A program made the position numbers and the translations under genes. Under the pieces are notes generated by a model, which saw only the letters and a program-made list of their open reading frames with translations, did no database searches and had not been told where the DNA came from. This document shows positions 7,750 to 15,149 of a DNA stretch of 36,167 nucleotides, one piece after another (position 1 is the first letter of the stretch; each line of letters starts with the position of its first letter). Origin of the DNA: Pelotomaculum_B sp964543575 (lineage in GTDB: Bacteria; Bacillota; Desulfotomaculia; Desulfotomaculales; Pelotomaculaceae); the NCBI GenBank assembly GCA_964543575.1, contig CAZIYV010000015.1, forward strand, positions 1 through 36,167. Reading direction: 5' to 3'.

Positions 7750-9504
7750 ATGACTTATCTGGCTTTATACAGGGAATGGCGGCCCCGGACATTCGGAGAA
7801 ATCATCGGGCAGGAACATATCACCCGTACCCTGAAAAATGCCGTGGGGTCCGGCAGGACTGGACACGCCTATCTTTTTTGCGGCACCCGCGGCACCGGTA
7901 AAACAACCACGGCCAAGGTGCTGGCCAAAGCGTTGAACTGCGCCGGACGCGAAGGCCCTGAACCCTGTAACAGCTGCGAAAGCTGTAAGAACATCAATGA
8001 GGGGCTTTCCGTCGATGTGATTGAAATAGACGCCGCTTCCAACCGCGGTATCGACGAGATCAGGGATTTAAGGGAGAAAATTAAGTTCGCTCCCACTATG
8101 GGGAACTTTAGAGTTTATATTATTGATGAAGTGCATATGCTTACCAACGAAGCCTTCAATGCTCTTTTAAAGACACTGGAGGAACCTCCCCGGCACGCGG
8201 TTTTAATCCTGGCCACCACAGAGCCGCACAAGGTACCACTGACCATACTGTCCCGCTGTCAGCGTTTTGATTTCAGGCGCATCCTCCCTGTCGATATTAT
8301 CAAGAGATTGAAAGAGGTAGCCGCTGGAGCTAATCTGCAGGTGGAGGAGGAAGCCTTAAGGTTGATTGCCAGGGCTGCCGAGGGAGGCCTCAGGGACGCG
8401 CTGAGCATCCTGGACCAGAGTGCCGCTTTTGGGGAAATGAAAGTTACGGCTGGGGACGTTCACAATATTTTAGGAACGGTCAGGATTGACGCATTAAACA
8501 GGATGGCCGGACACCTGTGCGCTGGGGAGACAGGCCCGGCTTTGCGCCTGGTGGCGGAGCTTACGGGTGAAGGGAAGGATCTACGCCTTTTTGCCAGGGA
8601 GTTGGCCAGTTATCTGAGGTCGCTGCTCCTGGAAAAGATTGCTCCAAATTCTTCTGTGGAGGAAGCCTGGGGAGAGCCCGCCCAAGTGGCGGCCATGGCG
8701 GCGGGGTTTTCCAAGGAAGGCCTGGTGCGCGCGGTGGAAATCATGGCCGAGGCGGAGCAGAATATGAAATGGAGCTCCATGCCGGTAATCGTAATGGAAC
8801 TGGCTCTGGTCAGGGCCTGCAGCGGTGAAGCCCGTTCAGACACTGGTTCTTTGTCGGCCAGGCTGGCAGCGGTTGAAGAAAAACTGAAAACATTGGGCGG
8901 GCCAGCGGGCGTAGAGATGAAAACACGAACATCTGCCCGTGACAGCAGGCCTTTACAGACAGAGAGCAGGACGGCTTCGCCCGGAGCTGTAAAAAAAGCC
9001 GTTCCTGAAGGGAAAATTGATCTCGCCGGTGCTGGCGGCAGCCCTGAGCCGGCAGCACCGGTGGAAAAGGATAAGGATATGACCCGGCCCCAGGAGCCGG
9101 GTCTGGCAGCTGACCCGCAGGAAGGTGAGATTTCGCTGGAAAAGGTCCAGCAGGCCTGGGCTGAGGTTATGAATATCATGCGCAAGGAGCGCCTGCCGCT
9201 TTATCACAATTATTTAAAAGCGCAGCCTCTGGTGGTAAAAGGCAGGGGCCTGTTGGTGGGCTTTCCCGGGAGTGATGTGCTGGACAGGGAAATAGCCGAA
9301 CGCGCCGATAACAAGAAATACCTGGAAGGCCTGCTGGGCAGGTTATTGCAAGGGGAGTGGCAGCTGACTTTTAAATACTGCCAGGGGAAAACGAGCCTGG
9401 CAGAGAGAGAACCGCTTGCCAGGGACGCGGTTGTTGATGTGAAGAGGCGTTTCGGGGGAGAGGAAATTATTTTAGACGACGAGGAACAGGGAACGTTATT
9501 CTAA
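7750..9504 (+). CDS. dnaX: DNA polymerase III subunits tau/gamma
   Basis: Clamp-loader ATPase that opens the beta clamp and couples polymerases at the fork. The 584-residue product has Walker A GTRGTGKT (45-52), zinc cysteines C64, C73, C76 and C79, the Walker B region IIDEVHML, sensor/arginine motif SRC (168-170), a helical domain III to about residue 370, a low-complexity Pro/Ala/Glu linker (about 380-460) and a tau-type C-terminal domain. ATG 7750 is chosen for AAGGAA upstream and the canonical YLALYREWRP start; the frame is open back to 7687. A run of seven A at codons 414-416 may make a shorter gamma form (see 8991-9008). It forms an operon with ybaB and recR, as in most Firmicutes. Confidence 0.97.
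   Translation: MTYLALYREWRPRTFGEIIGQEHITRTLKNAVGSGRTGHAYLFCGTRGTGKTTTAKVLAKALNCAGREGPEPCNSCESCKNINEGLSVDVIEIDAASNRGIDEIRDLREKIKFAPTMGNFRVYIIDEVHMLTNEAFNALLKTLEEPPRHAVLILATTEPHKVPLTILSRCQRFDFRRILPVDIIKRLKEVAAGANLQVEEEALRLIARAAEGGLRDALSILDQSAAFGEMKVTAGDVHNILGTVRIDALNRMAGHLCAGETGPALRLVAELTGEGKDLRLFARELASYLRSLLLEKIAPNSSVEEAWGEPAQVAAMAAGFSKEGLVRAVEIMAEAEQNMKWSSMPVIVMELALVRACSGEARSDTGSLSARLAAVEEKLKTLGGPAGVEMKTRTSARDSRPLQTESRTASPGAVKKAVPEGKIDLAGAGGSPEPAAPVEKDKDMTRPQEPGLAADPQEGEISLEKVQQAWAEVMNIMRKERLPLYHNYLKAQPLVVKGRGLLVGFPGSDVLDREIAERADNKKYLEGLLGRLLQGEWQLTFKYCQGKTSLAEREPLARDAVVDVKRRFGGEEIILDDEEQGTLF
8991..9061 (+). other. candidate programmed -1 frameshift (or transcript slippage) site in dnaX
   Basis: Seven A (8991-8997) are read as A AAA AAA, followed by G. 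A -1 slip gives AGC CGT TCC and then TGA at 9006-9008, so the short product would be about 419 residues, close to E. coli gamma (431). GGAG at 8983-8986 could pair with 16S rRNA. A strong stem, CCGGTGCTG (9026-9034) with CAGCACCGG (9053-9061) plus four inner pairs, lies 28 bases downstream, farther than usual. The gamma/tau switch is known from E. coli (frameshift) and Thermus (slippage); use here is inference. Confidence 0.6.
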
Positions 9505-9528
9505 TTAAATTAAAGAGGGGGATTTTAA

Positions 9529-9846
9529 ATGATGGGCGGCAACATGAACAAAATGATGAAGCAGGTCCAGAAGATGCAGCAGGATATGCTTAAGCTGCAG
9601 GAAGAACTGGCCAGCCGCACGGTAGAAAGCAGCGTCGGGGGCGGTGCGGTGAAAGTAATAGCCAATGGAAAAAACGAGGTTATATCTATTGAAATACAGC
9701 CCGAGGCGGTTGACCCGGAAGATGTGGAAATGCTGCAGGACCTGATTACCGCTGCAGTAAATGAAGCGCTGAAAAAGGCGCAGGAATTAGTGTCCGCAGA
9801 AATGGGCAAACTCACCGGCGGGCTGAAAATACCCGGTTTGTTTTAG
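9529..9846 (+). CDS. YbaB/EbfC family nucleoid-associated protein
   Basis: A 105-residue small DNA-binding dimer of the YbaB/EbfC family. It has a methionine/glutamine-rich helical N-terminus (MNKMMKQVQKMQQDM), a central beta sheet with VKVIANGKNEVISIEI, and a C-terminal helix with ITAAVNEALKKAQE; length and pattern are typical. AGAGGGGG precedes ATG 9529. It sits 24 bases after dnaX and 2 bases before recR, the usual dnaX-ybaB-recR operon. Confidence 0.94.
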   Translation: MMGGNMNKMMKQVQKMQQDMLKLQEELASRTVESSVGGGAVKVIANGKNEVISIEIQPEAVDPEDVEMLQDLITAAVNEALKKAQELVSAEMGKLTGGLKIPGLF

Positions 9847-9848
9847 AA

Positions 9849-10451
9849 ATGAATTATTACGCCAAGCCAGTAGCCAGATTGATAGACGAGCTTTCCAAGC
9901 TTCCGGGCATCGGCCCTAAAACAGCTCAGCGACTGGCCTTTCATCTATTAAACGCTGCTCCCGAGACGGCTGCGGGTCTGGCGCGGGCTATAGAGGATGC
10001 CAGGCGCACCGTTGGACACTGCCGGGTATGTGGTAATTTTACCGATGAAGACCCCTGTTTCATTTGCCGGGATGAACGGCGCAGAGGGGATGTCCTGTGT
10101 GTTGTGGAAAGACCGAGGGACGTGGTGGCGATGGAAAAAGCCAGTAGTTTTAAAGGCCTTTATCATGTCCTGCATGGAGCCATCTCGCCAATGGAAGGGA
10201 TAGGCCCGGCACAACTGCGCATCAAGGAACTGCTAAAGCGTCTGGAAGGCGGAGCTGTAAGCGAAATCATCCTGGCTAACAACCCCAATGTGGAAGGCGA
10301 TGCCACTGCTTTGTATCTGGCAGGCCTGATTAAGCCCCTGGGCCTGCTGGTGACAAGAATTGCCCACGGATTGCCTGTGGGCGCAGATCTGGAATATGCG
10401 GATGAGGTAACTATTTCTAAGGCATTGGAAGGAAGGCGGGAAATGAAATAG
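9849..10451 (+). CDS. recR: recombination mediator RecR
   Basis: RecR works with RecO (and RecF) to load RecA on gapped DNA. The 200-residue protein shows the helix-hairpin-helix LSKLPGIGPKTAQRLAFHLL, the zinc finger C58/C61/C70/C73, a Toprim domain (VVERPRDVVAMEKA; HVLHGAISPMEGIGP) and the C-terminal Walker-like segment with HGLPVGADLEYAD. The start is 2 bases after the ybaB stop, so translation is probably coupled. Confidence 0.97.
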   Translation: MNYYAKPVARLIDELSKLPGIGPKTAQRLAFHLLNAAPETAAGLARAIEDARRTVGHCRVCGNFTDEDPCFICRDERRRGDVLCVVERPRDVVAMEKASSFKGLYHVLHGAISPMEGIGPAQLRIKELLKRLEGGAVSEIILANNPNVEGDATALYLAGLIKPLGLLVTRIAHGLPVGADLEYADEVTISKALEGRREMK

Positions 10452-10502
10452 GAATATTTTTCATTCCGGGCCATATAATGGTGCTAAGGAGGTGCACCGG
10501 CT

Positions 10503-10769
10503 TTGGAATGGAAATTGGTGATGATCGGGTTAGTAGGACTTTTCGGAATTTACCTGATGGGGACAGTGTTATTTCGCCCCTTGAAATTTCTAATCCGTCT
10601 GGCCGCCTGGGCCATGCTGGGTGGAGTCCTGTTGGCGGCGATCAATACGGTATTCGGTCAGTTCGGCTTTCACATCGCCATCAATCCAGCGACAATACTA
10701 ACCGCCGGTATTCTTCAACTGCCGGGGGTACTGCTGCTGGTGCTGCTGAACTGCTTGTTGATGGGCTGA
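10503..10769 (+). CDS. bofA: BofA-family inhibitor of pro-sigma-K processing
   Basis: In Bacillus, BofA is an integral membrane protein of the outer forespore membrane that, with SpoIVFA, holds the SpoIVFB protease inactive until the forespore signals. This 88-residue protein is almost wholly hydrophobic. Helices lie at about 5-25, 32-50 and 65-85, and the family segment INTVFGQFGFHIAINPATILTAGILQLPG includes the conserved asparagines and the closing PG. The start is TTG 10503, with AAGGAGGT (10486-10493) 9 bases upstream. It follows recR by 51 bases, the standard Firmicutes position, and supports a spore-forming host. Confidence 0.9.
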   Translation: MEWKLVMIGLVGLFGIYLMGTVLFRPLKFLIRLAAWAMLGGVLLAAINTVFGQFGFHIAINPATILTAGILQLPGVLLLVLLNCLLMG

Positions 10770-10883
10770 TAAAAACACTATGTATTGTACATAAATAAAT
10801 ATAGTACGCTCTTAAAAAGCAACCGGAAATTGTCAGGAAAGAACTGCTAATGGGATAATTGGCAAATAATTATCAAAGAGTAG

Positions 10884-10911
10884 TTGACAAATTCAAAATT
10901 TTCCGTAGAAT
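10884..10911 (+). promoter_or_regulatory. sigma-A promoter in the bofA-ATPase intergenic region
   Basis: TTGACA (10884-10889), a 16-base spacer and TAGAAT (10906-10911) give a start near 10918. There is no convincing gene directly downstream, only the structured region described next. Confidence 0.65.
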
Positions 10912-10917
10912 AGGCGT

Positions 10918-11160
10918 TGGACAATCTGTTAAAAGAGCGTTCAATAGAGTCCTGGTCAAAGAGAAGAGGTCGTTAGAACCTTTAAAGACCAGATGTGATA
11001 GAGTATTCCTGTTGATCAAGCATAAAGCCTGCTTGTTTTTGGCCGTCCAGCCAAAATCAGGATATAAAGGGTTGCTGACAGGAAGCAGGGAGGGTAGAGA
11101 AGGAAGAGTTTTTGATGCTCTTTTCCAACTCGCCAACCTGCTTCTTTGCTTTTGTATCAC
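10918..11160 (+). ncRNA. candidate structured RNA of unknown family
   Basis: This 463-base gap (10770-11232) holds no recognisable protein gene. Downstream of the promoter at 10884 a series of stems can be drawn. CTGGTC (10952) pairs with GACCAG (10987), enclosing AGGT (10967)/ACCT (10978) with a 7-base loop. TCCTG (11007) pairs with CAGGA (11058), enclosing two hairpins, CAAGC/GCTTG and TTTTGGC (11037)/GCCAAAA (11050), as a three-way junction. GAAGCAGG (11082) pairs with CCTGCTTC (11137), enclosing further pairs, then a T-rich tail TTTGCTTTTG. It does not look like 6S RNA (a single long hairpin), RNase P RNA or tmRNA. An untranslated leader for the gene at 11233 is the main alternative. Confidence 0.45.
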
Positions 11161-11232
11161 TTTCGCAGCACAAATTTCTATTTTAATTTTCACGGTATTT
11201 TCCGCTTAAAAAACAGGGGGACAAACATACTA

Positions 11233-11898
11233 ATGAAAGAACGGATCGTGGAGGCTTATATAGGCGAATATGCGGCGGGCAAAAGTGAGAGCGCCATCAA
11301 CCGCGCCCTGGAACTGTCCCGGCGGGGCAGGAAGGTTGCCCTGGTTGATTTGGATCTGGTTGAGCCTTTTTACACGCTGCGACCCCTGCAAAAAGAACTG
11401 TCCGCACTGGGGTTGGATGTGATCGCCTGGAAAACCGAAGAAACCATAGGGCTGGGCGAGGCCGGCTCGGTGATCAAACCGGCTGCGCGCTGGGCGCTGA
11501 GGCGCGAGGGAGATATTATTCTGGATATCGGTTACGGGGTGGATGGCGCCAGGACCCTGAACCTGCTGGAAGGCGCCTTCAGAGACCCGGACCTGAAAGT
11601 TTTTGCGGTTATAAATATTTCCCGGCCAATGACGGCCACTGTAAAGGATATAGTCGCGGAAGTAAGCGCTATGGGGCGGGTGGACGGCCTGATTAACAAC
11701 TCTCACCTGGCTGGGGAAACTACTGTGGAATTGCTTCAAAAAGGCGCCAGGATAGTGACCGAAGCCGCGTCAATCCTTGGCCTGCCGGTGGTGGCCACCC
11801 TGGCCGGCGCCAAACTTGCCGAAAAAATAGGTCCGGAAGATTGTATGGGCAACCCGGTCCGCCCGCTGGAAAGATTTATGCAAAAAGCGTTCTGGTAA
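11233..11898 (+). CDS. P-loop ATPase of the MinD/CobQ-like type, kor-associated
   Basis: A 221-residue soluble protein with a Walker A at its N-terminus (GEYAAGKSE, fitting GxxxxGKS), a switch-type VALVDLDLVEPFYTLRP, and a Walker B-like IILDIGYGVDGARTL. It resembles the SIMIBI (MinD/CobQ/ArsA-like) nucleotide-binding fold. Its role is unknown. Its place upstream of korABCD suggests, without proving, an assembly or regulatory job for that iron-sulfur enzyme. ATG 11233 is preferred, with AGGGGG upstream; the frame is open to 11146 but that part is A/T-rich and unlike protein. A repeat element separates it from korA. Confidence 0.72.
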   Translation: MKERIVEAYIGEYAAGKSESAINRALELSRRGRKVALVDLDLVEPFYTLRPLQKELSALGLDVIAWKTEETIGLGEAGSVIKPAARWALRREGDIILDIGYGVDGARTLNLLEGAFRDPDLKVFAVINISRPMTATVKDIVAEVSAMGRVDGLINNSHLAGETTVELLQKGARIVTEAASILGLPVVATLAGAKLAEKIGPEDCMGNPVRPLERFMQKAFW

Positions 11899-11900
11899 AT

Positions 11901-12126
11901 TGAGACGTGAGAAATGAGACGTGAGAATGAAAGCTATCCTTAAGGGTCAAAAATATCCAAAAAATACCGAATATTCCGACACATGACTAGCGACTGAAGT
12001 TTTTTTTGAATTAATTCATACGATTAATCTAACATTCGTTGTGTGAAAAAGATTCGCACCTAAACCAAAGACACAAGAGGAATACCTATGGGTCTCACGT
12101 CTCATATCTCACTTCTCACGTCTCAG
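11901..12126. repeat. GAGACGTGAGA repeat element with inverted termini (copy 1)
   Basis: The left end has two direct copies of GAGACGTGAGA (11902-11912, 11916-11926). The right end has the inverse, TCTCACGTCTCA (12093-12104, 12114-12125), so the ends are inverted relative to each other over a 225-bp unit. The interior has no gene; it includes GACTAGCGACTGAAGTTT and a GATTCGCACCTA remnant like the palindromic modules elsewhere in the window. It fills the whole space between the ATPase gene and the korA ribosome binding site. Confidence 0.8.
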
Positions 12127-12141
12127 AATAGGGGGTTTTAA

Positions 12142-13263
12142 ATGTCAGAGAAAGCTGTTATGGAAGAAAAAAGAGTTTTTATGACCGGGAATGAAGTGGT
12201 GGCCTGGGCGGCGCTGGCAGCCAGGGCTGATATCATGTACGGTTATCCAATCACACCTCAAAACGAGATTATGCATTACTGGACCAGGCTTGCTCCCAAA
12301 TATGAAAAGAAATTTTTACAGACGGAAGATGAGCTTTCAGCCGGCTTTGCGACGGCTGGCGGGGTACTGGCGGGGCGTAAAGCTTTTACAGCAACATCGG
12401 GCAGCGGCAACGTTTTGATGCAGGAGCCCCTGGCCATGGCTGAAATGATGCGTCTGCCCACCGTGGTGGTGGTGCAGCAGAGAGGCGGCCCATCTACGGC
12501 CACGGTGATTTATTCTCAGCAGGAAGTAACCCTTACAACTATGGGCGGCAACGGTGAAGGAATGAGGGTGGTTTACTCCACAGACGGGCACCAGGAACTG
12601 TACGACTATACGATTAAAGCTTTTAATACGGCCTGGAAATACCGTTTCCCCACCTTTGTGCTGGGGGACGGCTACCAGGCTAAGATGCGCGAACCCCTGA
12701 CAATTTATGACCCGGAAACGCGGGGGATCAGCCTGCTTGAACCGGAACCATTTGTGGGCAAAGAAGGTGAACCCGGCAAGGACAGGCCCCCGGCCCAGTA
12801 CAGAAACACCTTTAACCTGGAAGAAGAGCTCTATGAAAAAGTGATGGGTGATATAAAGGACTTTGAAAATGTTGCCTCTGAAATCGCGGAATATGAGTCT
12901 ATAGAAACTGAAGGAGCGGACCTGGTCATTATAGCGCACGGCATTGTTTTCCGGGCTGTCAGGGAAGCTGTCAAAACCCTGCGCGAACAGGGTTTGCAGG
13001 TAGGAGGTTTCAGGCCCGTTACACTGCGCCCGCTTGCGGCGCCTCAAATAAAGGAACTGGTGGCCAGGGTGAAAAAAATCCTGGTGGTGGAATCCTCGTA
13101 CGGGCAGATGGCAAGGCTGCTGAAGGATGTAGCCTGTGGAGTCCCCATTGAAATATTTACTCTCTTCAAGCCCGGGGTTGGCATAACAGCCGGGGAAGTG
13201 GAAGCGAGAGTAAAAGAAATAATGAATGGTATTGGAGGGTCATCATGCAACCTACGCCTGTAA
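12142..13263 (+). CDS. korA: 2-oxoacid:ferredoxin oxidoreductase, alpha subunit
   Basis: This is the alpha subunit of a four-part enzyme that oxidatively decarboxylates a 2-oxoacid (2-oxoglutarate or a branched-chain analogue) to acyl-CoA, reducing ferredoxin; it can run in the carboxylating direction in anaerobes. The 373-residue product has the pyrimidine-binding domain (MYGYPITPQNEIMHYW; ATSGSGNVLMQEPLAMAEM; VVVVQQRGGPST) and a C-terminal transketolase-like domain (GLQVGGFRPVTLRPL). AGGGGG precedes ATG 12142. Its end overlaps korB by 19 bases. Separate small subunits match the Kor/Vor organisation; sequence alone does not settle the substrate. Confidence 0.92.
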   Translation: MSEKAVMEEKRVFMTGNEVVAWAALAARADIMYGYPITPQNEIMHYWTRLAPKYEKKFLQTEDELSAGFATAGGVLAGRKAFTATSGSGNVLMQEPLAMAEMMRLPTVVVVQQRGGPSTATVIYSQQEVTLTTMGGNGEGMRVVYSTDGHQELYDYTIKAFNTAWKYRFPTFVLGDGYQAKMREPLTIYDPETRGISLLEPEPFVGKEGEPGKDRPPAQYRNTFNLEEELYEKVMGDIKDFENVASEIAEYESIETEGADLVIIAHGIVFRAVREAVKTLREQGLQVGGFRPVTLRPLAAPQIKELVARVKKILVVESSYGQMARLLKDVACGVPIEIFTLFKPGVGITAGEVEARVKEIMNGIGGSSCNLRL

Positions 13264-14006
13264 TGCCTAAAACCTGGCGGGTTGATAACAAGCCGCACAA
13301 GTTCTGTCCCGGGTGCGGCCACGGGTTGATTTTAAAATGCCTGGGAGAGGCAATTGACGACCTTGAAATCCAGTCCAATGTTATCTACGGCTGTGATATT
13401 GGCTGCTCCCTGCTTTCCTGGGACCTTTTCAACCTGGATACGGTTCAGGCCCACCACGGACGGACAACTCCGGTAATGACCGGTATCAAAAGAGCCAGGC
13501 CGGAACTGATCTGCATCGCTTATATGGGTGATGGCGGGGGTTACTCAATTGGTGTCCAGCACCTGGTCAGCTCAGCCATGCGCAATGAAAGAATTACAGT
13601 GATTGTCGCCAATAATACACAGTATGCCATGACCGGCGGACAGATGGCTCCCACCACCCTGCCGGGCCAAAAAACAGAAACATCCCCTTACGGCCGTGAT
13701 CCCGTCGCGACAGGGTTACCTTTCCGTGGAGCGGAAATGATTTCTTCGATTGTTCAGGAAGGCGCTTATGTAGCCAGGGGCAGCATATCTAACCTGCGAC
13801 AGTTAACCGGATATTTAAAAAAAGCCTTAAAAAATCAAATGGAAGGGAACGGCTTCTCCTTTGTCGAGGCACTTTCAGCCTGTCCCACCAACTGGCGTAC
13901 CAATGCGGCAAAAACCTGGGAATTCATTGAAAAGGATATGGCCGGGTACTTTAAAACAGGAGAAATCAAAGTGCCGGGGCAAGAGGAGGTTATGGCAGAT
14001 GCATGA
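13245..14006 (+). CDS. korB: 2-oxoacid:ferredoxin oxidoreductase, beta subunit (TPP-binding)
   Basis: This subunit binds thiamine diphosphate and an iron-sulfur cluster. The 253 residues include the N-terminal cysteine motif FCPGCGHG, YGCDIGCS, the conserved HHGRTTPVMTGIK and the thiamine diphosphate motif beginning GDGGG and ending in NN (YMGDGGGYSIG ... VIVANNTQYAMTGGQ). FVEALSACPTNW near the end is typical of the family. Its start lies 19 bases inside korA and its stop 8 bases inside korC, so the three are translationally coupled. Confidence 0.93.
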   Translation: MQPTPVMPKTWRVDNKPHKFCPGCGHGLILKCLGEAIDDLEIQSNVIYGCDIGCSLLSWDLFNLDTVQAHHGRTTPVMTGIKRARPELICIAYMGDGGGYSIGVQHLVSSAMRNERITVIVANNTQYAMTGGQMAPTTLPGQKTETSPYGRDPVATGLPFRGAEMISSIVQEGAYVARGSISNLRQLTGYLKKALKNQMEGNGFSFVEALSACPTNWRTNAAKTWEFIEKDMAGYFKTGEIKVPGQEEVMADA

Positions 14007-14634
14007 AGTTATACGGATGGTCCTGGCGGGAGAAGGCGGGCAAGGAGTTCAGTCCATAGCGGAAATTCTGGCAGAGGCTGTTAATGAAGAGGGCAAGCAG
14101 GCCCTCTACATTCCGAATTTTGGGGTGGAGCAGCGTGGAGGGGTTTCAGTCGCTTTTATCCAGATCAGTGACTATCCTATCGGTTCCCCCAAATTCCAGA
14201 CAGGTGATTTTGTGGCGGCTTTAAGCGACCGTGCTGTGCACCGCACCGCCCAATACGTCGGACCGGAAACTACCTTTATTTACGACAGCGCTATAGAGGA
14301 TGTGGCGGGTATACTGCCAAAGAACGCCGCCACAGTTTTGCCAGTCCCGGCCATGGAAGTCGCTAGAAAGGAGCTTCAGCCGCGGGTTTTTAATATGGTA
14401 ATAATGGGAGCGGTAATTGGCGCAAGCGGGATTATTTCTTTGGATAAGGCCAAGGCCGCTATTGAAAAGAAGTTGGGCTACAAATTTGAAAAACAGCCGC
14501 AGCTGCGCGATTTAAACTTTAAAGCGCTGGAGCGTGGTGTGGAATTGAGTCGTGAGATGTGGAACGTGGGACAATTGAGACGTGAGACGTGGGACGTGGG
14601 ACGTGAGATTCAAGCCATTTCTCTTAGGTCGTGA
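13999..14634 (+). CDS. korC: 2-oxoacid:ferredoxin oxidoreductase, gamma subunit, with repeat-derived C-terminal tail
   Basis: The 211-residue gamma subunit shows the usual VLAGEGGQGVQSIAEILAEA start, the NFGVEQRGGVS motif and FNMVIMGAVIGASGI. ATG 13999 overlaps the korB stop (ATGCATGA); the frame is open back to 13861 inside korB but that is a shadow. The normal family end is near LERGVELSREM. After it the frame runs into the GAGACGTGAGA repeat and adds about 25 residues (WNVGQLRRETWDVGREI...) before a TGA supplied by the repeat. The core should be functional; the tail looks like a recent accident. Confidence 0.9.
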   Translation: MHEVIRMVLAGEGGQGVQSIAEILAEAVNEEGKQALYIPNFGVEQRGGVSVAFIQISDYPIGSPKFQTGDFVAALSDRAVHRTAQYVGPETTFIYDSAIEDVAGILPKNAATVLPVPAMEVARKELQPRVFNMVIMGAVIGASGIISLDKAKAAIEKKLGYKFEKQPQLRDLNFKALERGVELSREMWNVGQLRRETWDVGREIQAISLRS

Positions 14635-14775
14635 GACGTGAGATTCATAGGCATTCCTCTTGGGACGTGGGACGTGAGACGTGGGATTGAAAGATAGTGT
14701 CAAGGGCCAAAGATTTCTTACAGCCCATGACCTAAAAGGAATGCAGGATATACCCACGTCCCATTTCACACGTCT
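14546..14775. repeat. GAGACGTGAGA repeat element (copy 2), between korC and korD
   Basis: A series of GTGAGATGTGG, GAGACGTGAGACGTGGGACGTGG and GTGAGACGTGAGA units runs from inside korC to about 14688. It continues with GATTGAAAGATAGTGTCAAGGG, which resembles copy 1 (GAATGAAAGCTATCCTTAAGGG), and closes with inverted CCCACGTCCCATTTCACACGTCT (14752-14774). The shared interior and inverted ends mark it as the same element type as copy 1, partly tandem-expanded. Confidence 0.8.
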
Positions 14776-14796
14776 AATAATGGAGGTTTGAAAAAT

Positions 14797-15048
14797 ATGG
14801 CACTGGAGTTTAATGGCAGGACATTGGAGCTGGAAAAAGGATTCTGGACCTTGTTCCCCGGTCTCTGCAAAGGCTGTGGGCTCTGCGTGGAAAAATGCCC
14901 TGTGGATTGCATAGACTGGAGCGATGTCCTGGGAGTTTACGGTACACCCTCGGTTAAAGCGGACAACAGGTGTATCGCCTGTGGTATCTGTCAGAATGTG
15001 TGTCCTGACTGCGCCATCAGAATGGATAAAAAAAAGAATAAACATTAA
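14797..15048 (+). CDS. korD: 2-oxoacid:ferredoxin oxidoreductase, delta subunit (2x[4Fe-4S] ferredoxin-like)
   Basis: An 83-residue ferredoxin-type electron carrier subunit. Two cluster-binding motifs are clear: CKGCGLCVEKCPVDC and CIACGICQNVCPDC. GGAGG (14782-14786) is 10 bases before ATG 14797; a TTG at 14788 is too close. In this locus korD stands about 160 bases from korC because a repeat element lies between them, so coupling seen between korA, B and C is lost here. Confidence 0.92.
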   Translation: MALEFNGRTLELEKGFWTLFPGLCKGCGLCVEKCPVDCIDWSDVLGVYGTPSVKADNRCIACGICQNVCPDCAIRMDKKKNKH

Positions 15049-15073
15049 GAGAGACCCTGTGCGCGGTCTCTCT
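15048..15073 (+). terminator. hairpin after korD, possible terminator
   Basis: GAGAGACC (15049-15056) pairs with GGTCTCTC (15065-15072) around CTGTGCGC, plus A15048/T15073. There is no clear T-run after it, so termination is uncertain. Confidence 0.45.
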
Positions 15074-15149
15074 CACCAAATCAAGGTTCGCTTCATATTT
15101 TAGATCAGACATATTCTTTTTTTAATCTGACACCAGGTGGTGAAAGACG

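Noticed and set aside
8610..9185. Minus-strand frame of 191 codons opposite dnaX
   Set aside because: A shadow of the Ala/Glu/Pro-rich linker region of dnaX; Ser/Ala-rich with no domain.
10859..11209. Open frames on both strands (116 and 106 codons) between bofA and the ATPase gene
   Set aside because: No ribosome binding site, the plus-strand frame contains the promoter itself, composition is unlike a protein, and the stretch folds into several hairpins.
12337..13047. Minus-strand frame of 236 codons opposite korA
   Set aside because: A shadow of korA: the plus-strand frame has full family motifs and the minus frame reads as low-quality His/Phe-rich sequence.
14546..14700. GAGACGTGAGA tandem units as a CRISPR array
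   Set aside because: Units are 10-14 bases with no regular unique spacers and no cas genes nearby; they fit a degenerate tandem repeat.
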